Source: an uncultured Prevotellaceae bacterium
GTDB lineage: Bacteria > Bacteroidota > Bacteroidia > Bacteroidales > Muribaculaceae
Reading direction: 5' to 3'
Length of the DNA: 51,855 nt
NCBI GenBank assembly: GCA_946410125.1
Contig: CAMJZF010000002.1
Span: forward strand, 1-51,855
Both the position numbers and the translations under genes were made by a program. The notes under the pieces were generated by a model. The model did no database searches and was not told the DNA's origin. It saw nothing but the letters and a program-made list of their open reading frames with translations. Each line of letters begins with the position of its first letter. Position 1 is the first letter of the stretch. This document shows positions 46,864-51,855 of this stretch, piece after piece.

Positions 46864-47721
46864 ATGAAAATAATATCTAAAGTCGACGAGCTGAGAAAGC
46901 ATGTCGAAATGTTTCGTGAAGAGGGCAAAACCATAGGTCTTGTACCCACGATGGGGGCATTGCACGAGGGTCACCAGTCGCTGGTGGAGCGTGCTCGCCG
47001 AGAGAATTATGTAGTGGTCGTGAGTGTTTTTCTCAACCCCACTCAATTTAACAATAAAGAGGACTTGCGCACCTATCCGCGCACAGCCGATGCCGATGCC
47101 GCTTTGCTGGAGCGTTGCGGTGTGGACATTGCTTTCATGCCCACTGTTGAGGATATATATCCCGAGCCCGACACTCGCGTTTTCAAGCTTGGCCCGGTAG
47201 CCGAGGTGATGGAGGGAGCCATGCGCCCTGGCCATTTTAATGGAGTGTGCCAGATTGTTAGCAAGCTCTTCATGATGGTTGAGCCCACCCGTGCCTATTT
47301 TGGCGAGAAAGATTTCCAGCAGATTGCCGTGATACGCGCAATGGTCAAGCAGCTTGGCTTTAATCTTGAAATAGTCACCTGCCCATGTGTCCGTGAGGCC
47401 GACGGCCTGGCAAAGAGCAGCCGAAACGTGCGCCTTACCCCGCTGGTTCGCAAGATAGCACCCAATATCTATCGTGTGTTGTGCGACAGTAGGGAGTTTG
47501 CCCAAGACCACTCAGTTGAGCAGACTCACGACTGGGTAGTAGCCACACTCAACGCTTATCCTGAGATGGAAGTGGAATATTTCTCGATTTGCGACGGCAT
47601 TACCTTGCAGCCAGTAACCAGCTGGGACGAAAGTGATTATATAGTAGGTTGCATTACCGTTTACTGTGGTGATGTGAGAGAAATCGACAACATTAGCTAT
47701 AAAAAGCCTGGAAATTTATAA
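46864..47721 (+). CDS. panC: Pantothenate synthetase
   Basis: It condenses pantoate and beta-alanine with ATP to pantothenate. The 285 residues show [20 protein letters not shown] with the HxGH motif at H34 and H37, [17 protein letters not shown], and the KMSKS-like segment [13 protein letters not shown]. The start [13 protein letters not shown] at 46864 follows the promoter and matches the family. It is followed by panD, which supplies its beta-alanine substrate. Confidence 0.97.
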   Translation: MKIISKVDELRKHVEMFREEGKTIGLVPTMGALHEGHQSLVERARRENYVVVVSVFLNPTQFNNKEDLRTYPRTADADAALLERCGVDIAFMPTVEDIYPEPDTRVFKLGPVAEVMEGAMRPGHFNGVCQIVSKLFMMVEPTRAYFGEKDFQQIAVIRAMVKQLGFNLEIVTCPCVREADGLAKSSRNVRLTPLVRKIAPNIYRVLCDSREFAQDHSVEQTHDWVVATLNAYPEMEVEYFSICDGITLQPVTSWDESDYIVGCITVYCGDVREIDNISYKKPGNL

Positions 47722-47787
47722 TGTGGCACGCTATTTGCTAATTGTAGTACACACACATTGATTATTTCTCCTAAAAAGTATTGCACC

Positions 47788-48138
47788 ATGTTTATTCAAG
47801 TTGTAAAATCGAAGATTCATCGTGTCACCGTTACCGGTGCCAACCTCAACTACATAGGCAGTATCACAATCGATCAGGACTTGCTCGATGCAGCCGGTAT
47901 CGTTGAGGGCGAGCGTGTTTTCATTGTCGACAACAACAATGGCGAGCGATTAGACACCTACGTCATTCCCGGCGAGCGTGGCAAGGGCGAGGTGTGCCTC
48001 AATGGCGCAGCAGCTCGCAAAGTGCAGCCTGGCGACATAGTGATAATCATGTCCTATGCCCTTATGACTCCCGATGAGGCTAAAGGCTTCAAGCCAAAGG
48101 TGGTTTTCCCCGACACAGCTACAAATCGATTAATTTAA
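47788..48138 (+). CDS. panD: Aspartate 1-decarboxylase
   Basis: It makes beta-alanine from aspartate for PanC. The 116-residue proenzyme self-cleaves between G24 and S25 (NYIGSITID) to form the pyruvoyl cofactor. [20 protein letters not shown] is the conserved core near residue 70. The start at 47788 puts the cleavage site exactly where it lies in known PanD; the frame is open 10 codons further upstream. Clustered with panC. Confidence 0.97.
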   Translation: MFIQVVKSKIHRVTVTGANLNYIGSITIDQDLLDAAGIVEGERVFIVDNNNGERLDTYVIPGERGKGEVCLNGAAARKVQPGDIVIIMSYALMTPDEAKGFKPKVVFPDTATNRLI

Positions 48139-48191
48139 ACTTAAAACCTATCACTTTAAACTTAAGACTTAACACTTAGGACTTAACACTT
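48139..48191. repeat. ACTTAA-type degenerate repeats
   Basis: Copies of ACTTAAG, ACTTAAC and CACTTAGG run from the panD stop codon to just before ffh. The unit differs from AGTTATCAGT but occupies the same kind of place, directly after a stop codon. Confidence 0.6.
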
Positions 48192-48202
48192 ATATTATAT
48201 CC

Positions 48203-49519
48203 ATGTTTGAAAATTTAAGCGAAAGACTTGAACGGGCGTTCAAGGTTTTAAAAGGAGAAGGCAAAATCACCGAGATTAACGTTGCCGAGACACTCAAGGA
48301 GGTTCGCCGCACTCTCATCGAGGCCGACGTTAACTATAAGGTAGCCAAGACCTTTACCGACACAGTAAAGCAGAAAGCAATAGGTCAAAACGTAATCAAC
48401 TCACTCAAGCCTAAAGAGTTGATGATTAAAATAGTCCACGATGAGCTCACCGAGCTCATGGGTGGCGAGCAGGCACCATTCAACATCGAGGGTCATCCGG
48501 CAATAATACTTATGTCGGGTTTGCAAGGTTCGGGTAAGACAACATTTTCGGGCAAGCTTGCCAACCGCCTGAAAAAGCGTGACCCGCTTCTTGTGGCTTG
48601 CGACGTGTATCGTCCCGCCGCTATCGAGCAGCTCAAGGTGCTGGGCGAGCAGATTGGCGTGCCAGTATATTCCGAGCCCGAGAACAAGAATCCGGTGGAG
48701 ATTGCGCAGCACGCAGTAGCCGAGGCAAGGGCCAAAGGCTATGGAGTGGTAATCGTCGATACTGCCGGTCGTCTTGCCGTTGATGAGCAGATGATGCAGG
48801 AAATCAAGGCTATCAAGGACGCTATCCAGCCCAACGAGACCCTGTTTGTAGTCGACTCGATGACTGGTCAGGATGCTGTCAACACCGCCAAGGCTTTCAA
48901 CGACCGCCTCGACTTTGACGGCGTGGTACTCACCAAGCTCGACGGTGACACCCGTGGCGGTGCTGCATTGAGCATTCGCTCGGTGGTCAACAAGCCCATC
49001 AAGTTTGTGGGTACCGGCGAGAAGATGGAGGCTATCGACCCCTTCCGTCCATCGGGTATGGCCGACCGCATCCTCAACATGGGTGATATTGTGTCGCTCG
49101 TTGACCGCATGCAACAGCAATATGACGAGGAGCAGGCCCGTGAGTTGCAAAAGAAGATTGCGAAGAACAAGTTTGACTTCAATGACTTCATTTCCCAGAT
49201 AAATAAAATAAAGAAGATGGGTAACCTCAAGGACCTTGCATCGATGATTCCCGGTGTGGGCAAGGCCATCAAGGATATTGACATCAACGATGACGCTTTC
49301 AAGGGCATAGAGGCTATAATCCACTCCATGACCCCCTATGAGCGCGAGCATCCCGAGGTTATTAACGGCAGTCGCCGTCAGCGCATTGCACGTGGCAGCG
49401 GCACAAGCATTCAGGAAGTTAACCGCCTGCTCACCCAGTTTGACCAGACCCGCAAGGCTATGCACAAGGTGAGCAACATGAGTCCCAAGCAGCTCATGCG
49501 TGCCGGTCGCCGTCGCTAA
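48203..49519 (+). CDS. ffh: Signal recognition particle protein
   Basis: This SRP54 GTPase binds signal sequences and 4.5S RNA and hands ribosomes to FtsY. The 438 residues have the N domain (1-85) and the G domain with Walker A SGLQGSGKTT (105-114), DTAGRL and TKLDGDTRGGAAL. The M domain (about 310-438) ends in the basic RNA-binding helix SRRQRIARGSGTSIQEVNRL and KQLMRAGRRR. Length and order are standard. Confidence 0.98.
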   Translation: MFENLSERLERAFKVLKGEGKITEINVAETLKEVRRTLIEADVNYKVAKTFTDTVKQKAIGQNVINSLKPKELMIKIVHDELTELMGGEQAPFNIEGHPAIILMSGLQGSGKTTFSGKLANRLKKRDPLLVACDVYRPAAIEQLKVLGEQIGVPVYSEPENKNPVEIAQHAVAEARAKGYGVVIVDTAGRLAVDEQMMQEIKAIKDAIQPNETLFVVDSMTGQDAVNTAKAFNDRLDFDGVVLTKLDGDTRGGAALSIRSVVNKPIKFVGTGEKMEAIDPFRPSGMADRILNMGDIVSLVDRMQQQYDEEQARELQKKIAKNKFDFNDFISQINKIKKMGNLKDLASMIPGVGKAIKDIDINDDAFKGIEAIIHSMTPYEREHPEVINGSRRQRIARGSGTSIQEVNRLLTQFDQTRKAMHKVSNMSPKQLMRAGRRR

Positions 49520-49640
49520 CTGATGCCTGGCAAGTGGCTTGATTTCCGTTTTTCCAGGCGGTGTTCCATCTCATCGGGTTGAGAACAAAATATTTCACGC
49601 ATTTTTTCGTTTTAAAGAAAAACGTTATAATAAAATTGTC

Positions 49641-50111
49641 ATGAAGAAATTTTTAGCATTTGCGTTGGTTGCGATGCTGGGCATCACTTCGGCAATGGCT
49701 CAAAAAGGACAAATGGCTATTGGAGGCAATCTGCTCTACGGCACCGAGATTAACTCGATTGGTCTGGGAGCAAAGTTCCAATATGGCATTCTGGAGCACT
49801 TGCGTGGTGAGGCGTCGTTCAACTATTATTTCCAGAACAAGGGTTTCCACATGTGGGACCTTAATGCCAACGCTCATTATCTGTTTGACATAGCGCCCAA
49901 ATTCCGCGCTTATCCACTGGCTGGACTCACCGTGGTGAACAAGAGCTACAGCGACGTTGACGACTCAGTAACCCGTTTCGGCTTGAACCTGGGTGGTGGC
50001 TGCGAGTATGACCTGCGTCCCAATGTCGTTCTCAACGCCGAGTTCAAGTACTCTATCGTGAGCACAATCGACCAGGCGGTGTTAAGCGTGGGTGCGGTGT
50101 ACAAGTTTTAG
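49641..50111 (+). CDS. Small outer-membrane beta-barrel protein
   Basis: This 156-residue protein has a signal peptide (FLAFALVAMLGITSAMAQ). The mature 135 residues form about eight beta-strands ending AVYKF, an OmpA/OmpX-like eight-strand barrel. LRGEASFNYYFQNKGFHMW and RPNVVLNAEFKYSIV are typical strands. The ATG at 49641 begins the signal peptide; the frame is open further upstream without a signal. Function unknown. Confidence 0.82.
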   Translation: MKKFLAFALVAMLGITSAMAQKGQMAIGGNLLYGTEINSIGLGAKFQYGILEHLRGEASFNYYFQNKGFHMWDLNANAHYLFDIAPKFRAYPLAGLTVVNKSYSDVDDSVTRFGLNLGGGCEYDLRPNVVLNAEFKYSIVSTIDQAVLSVGAVYKF

Positions 50112-50176
50112 TGCGCATTTTGAATGCTTGGTGTAACGTTTGCACCTATAAATTTTGTGTAAAAAATCTTAATCTC

Positions 50177-50207
50177 TTGTGAGTTAGCGATTTTTTATCT
50201 ACTTTTG
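50177..50207 (+). promoter_or_regulatory. Promoter of the thioredoxin-fold gene
   Basis: TTG (50177-50179), 20 bp, TACTTTTG (50200-50207). Predicted start near 50214, giving an unusually long leader of about 134 nt that contains an AGTTGA/TCAACT stem. Confidence 0.7.
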
Positions 50208-50347
50208 TCGCCCATTTGAGTTGATGGGGTGTTTTTCTCCTCAACTGCGATGGTTGGGTCACGGGATGGGAATAAATGTTAAGGTTGATTGTTAAATGTT
50301 TGTTCCACAGCAGTTGACTCGCATAATGTTGAAGTAAAAAATTAAGT

Positions 50348-50830
50348 ATGAAACATTTTTGTTATCTTATAGTTACATTGGTTTTGGTAGCTCTGTTCAC
50401 GTCGGCAAGTTCCACTATTAACAGCGACAGCCGCTTGGGCACTACGGCACCCAATTTTACCATTGGCAATGAAGAAGATGTGGTTTCGCTTAAGCAGTTC
50501 CGTGGTAAGTATGTTTTGTTGAGCATCTGGTCCTCGGCCGACGCTAATTCAAGACTTGCAAACATGAAGTTTAACAAAATGGCTCAGAGCAACGACAAGC
50601 TGGTGCAGCTGTCGGTTAATTTCGACCGCAGCCGTGCACTCTTTGGCGAGATTGTAACTGCCGACAGCCTTGACACTTCAAGCCAGTACTTCTGCGAGCC
50701 TCAGGACCGAAATGCGTTCAAGCAAAAGTGGGGGATAGCCGATAATTACTGCACTTTCCTAATCAACACAAAGGGTGTGGTTATTGCCGTTAACCCCAGC
50801 GAGAAAGAGCTTGCCAAGGCACTTAAGTAA
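50348..50830 (+). CDS. Thioredoxin-fold secreted protein lacking the CXXC motif
   Basis: This 160-residue protein has an N-terminal signal (FCYLIVTLVLVALFTSAS) and a TlpA/redoxin-like fold: APNFTIGNEEDVVSLKQFRG, KYVLLSIWSSADANSR, FDRSRALFGEI, and a C-terminal FLINTKGVVIAVNPSEKELA. Where active TlpA proteins have WCxxC, this one has WSSAD, so it cannot be a thiol oxidoreductase by the usual mechanism. Other cysteines (in QYFCEP and NYCTF) are not arranged as CXXC. It may be a binding or chaperone-like derivative. Confidence 0.82.
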   Translation: MKHFCYLIVTLVLVALFTSASSTINSDSRLGTTAPNFTIGNEEDVVSLKQFRGKYVLLSIWSSADANSRLANMKFNKMAQSNDKLVQLSVNFDRSRALFGEIVTADSLDTSSQYFCEPQDRNAFKQKWGIADNYCTFLINTKGVVIAVNPSEKELAKALK

Positions 50831-50873
50831 ATTCCCCCGCGGGAAAAGAGTGTGACAGTCACATGAGATGGAG

Positions 50874-50914
50874 TCGCAGCGAGAGGAGCAATCCTGGTCG
50901 CGGCGATTTTTTTT
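50874..50914 (+). terminator. Terminator of the thioredoxin-fold gene
   Basis: TCGCAGCGA and TCGCGGCGA pair with one mismatch, with an inner AGGA/TCCT stem, followed by eight T. A perfect TGTGAC-A-GTCACA palindrome lies just upstream at 50851-50863. Confidence 0.92.
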
Positions 50915-51302
50915 GCGCCTTCATCAAGTGGTGGAGAGCTTTGCGAATGAGCAAAGGGGAGGTGTAAAAGGGTGGGGAATATATGTTGTAAAACATAAAC
51001 ATTAACTCTTGAGGAATAGATGTGTGTTTTTTTTAAACAAACCTTCCAATTTTAACAACAAAAATTAGAATATTTCAAAAAAAAATTGTTTCTTTGCACC
51101 TTAATTAAAGTGCATTAATGCCCACTTAAACCTTCAATGCGATATAGAGGCCTCGTGAATTGAGATTCTTGTCGGGTTACCGAAAGTGGATTTATAACAT
51201 AAACAGTGATTTGATAACATGATGAACCAACTTTCTAACATGTTGCATTATTGCATATTATGGGAAAATTTTAAAATAACTAATAATTATTAATTTTTTT
51301 CA
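50915..51302. other. Long leader/intergenic region before susC
   Basis: This is mostly AT-rich. A box TTTCTTTG (51089-51096) resembles the -7 element except for its second base, and would give a leader of about 200 nt. AAGTG and CACTT flank ATTAATGC at 51109-51127. I see no gene here. Confidence 0.4.
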
Positions 51303-51855
51303 ATGCTTATGAGTCTTAAAAAACTTTTATTGCTAACGGCTGCAATATTGTTGTCACTCGGAGCCTCAGCTCAGGTTAAGGTTACGGGTGTCGTTATTTC
51401 GGCCGAGGACAATGAACCCGTTATTGGTGCTCATGTATCGGAAAAAGCAAAACCCACCAATGGTACTGCCACCGACATCGATGGTAAGTTCACCATTACT
51501 GTGCCCTCTTACAAGAGCCACATCATTGTTAAGTACATGGGTCTTGCCGATGCCGATGTTCAGGTCACCCAGGGTGAGATGAAGATTGTTTTGACCGCCG
51601 ATGAGAAAACTACACTCCAAGAGGTGGTTGTAACAGGTTATCAAAACGTAGACAAGCGCCTCTTTACCGGTGCTACCACAAGCATCAAGGCCGACAAGGC
51701 TAAGCTCGATGGTGTGGCCGATGTGTCGCGTGCCCTTGAAGGCCGTGCTGCCGGTGTGAGTGTGCAAAACGTGTCGGGTACCTTTGGTACCGCTCCCAAA
51801 ATTCGTGTGCGTGGTGCTACTTCAATCTACGGTAGCAGCAAGCCATTGTGGGTTG
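51303..51855 (+). CDS. SusC/RagA-type TonB-linked outer-membrane receptor, N-terminal part
   Basis: The first 184 codons of a receptor continue past the right edge. A signal peptide (LKKLLLLTAAILLSLGASAQ) is followed by the CarboxypepD_reg-like domain (VTGVVISAEDNEPVIGAHVS, FTITVPSYKSHIIVKYMGLA). Next comes the TonB-box-like TLQEVVVTGYQ and the start of the plug domain (VSRALEGRAAGVSVQNVSG, KIRVRGATSIYGSSKPLWV). SusC proteins pump glycans or peptides across the outer membrane with a SusD partner, expected just outside the window. Start is ATG at 51303 or 51309. Confidence 0.94.
   Translation, partial: MLMSLKKLLLLTAAILLSLGASAQVKVTGVVISAEDNEPVIGAHVSEKAKPTNGTATDIDGKFTITVPSYKSHIIVKYMGLADADVQVTQGEMKIVLTADEKTTLQEVVVTGYQNVDKRLFTGATTSIKADKAKLDGVADVSRALEGRAAGVSVQNVSGTFGTAPKIRVRGATSIYGSSKPLWV

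Overview
The window is a chromosomal segment of a Bacteroidales bacterium. I infer a gut lineage near Muribaculaceae, Prevotellaceae or Bacteroidaceae, but I cannot name a genus from sequence alone. The evidence is a SusC/RagA TonB-linked receptor, a SecA of about 1,100 residues, a DUF4954 protein, menaquinone-type fumarate reductase/succinate dehydrogenase, almost no Shine-Dalgarno sequences, and many promoters of the Bacteroidetes type (TTG or TTTG, 19-20 bp, TAnnTTTG). I located about 15 such promoters by eye, and several of them decide which start codon is right.

Layout. 1-977: gene-poor, with a GC-rich hairpin block and the tail of an unknown reading frame, possibly the edge of a mobile element lying against the 3' end of a tRNA-Lys(CTT) gene (978-1050, minus). 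1.4-12.4 kb: housekeeping genes, namely a YpfJ-type zinc metallopeptidase, secA, an OPT-family transporter, the DNA polymerase III delta' subunit and an AddB-like iron-sulfur nuclease. 12.4-15.2 kb: a DKNYY-repeat lipoprotein and DUF4954. 15.4-25.3 kb: a glycerol-3-phosphate locus with a DeoR/GlpR regulator divergent from glpA-glpB-glpC-glpT, a glycerophosphodiesterase lipoprotein and an outer-membrane porin. 25.4-31.6 kb: a small lipoprotein, the rplY-pth-hsp15 operon, an orphan TonB-plug lipoprotein, a DUF4105 protein and an ABC-F ATPase. 31.7-35.2 kb: the three-gene fumarate reductase/succinate dehydrogenase operon. 35.4-37.7 kb: a NAGPA-like lipoprotein, a candidate small RNA, a DUF3298 protein and a 48-bp palindrome that looks like two fused insertion-sequence ends. 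37.9-43.6 kb: the pyrG-yidC-TM2-GH25-hypothetical operon. 43.8-46.7 kb: a low-molecular-weight phosphatase and a GH20 hexosaminidase. 46.8-49.5 kb: panC, panD and ffh. 49.6-51.86 kb: a small outer-membrane barrel, a thioredoxin-fold protein without its cysteines, and the start of a susC gene cut by the window edge.

The most coherent system is the glp locus. It encodes a plausible route from outside the cell to the quinone pool: porin, glycerophosphodiesterase lipoprotein, GlpT antiporter, GlpABC dehydrogenase and GlpR. No glycerol kinase or glycerol facilitator is present, so the locus looks specialised for glycerol 3-phosphate and deacylated phospholipids rather than free glycerol. The fumarate reductase 6 kb away could be the matching electron sink.

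I found no CRISPR array, rRNA, prophage, intact insertion sequence or recognisable defence system. Non-coding novelty is concentrated in the intergenic regions: a family of AGTTATCAGT-like repeats, two related palindromes flanking DUF4954, a candidate small RNA with its own promoter and terminator, and a nearly leaderless promoter at the phosphatase gene.
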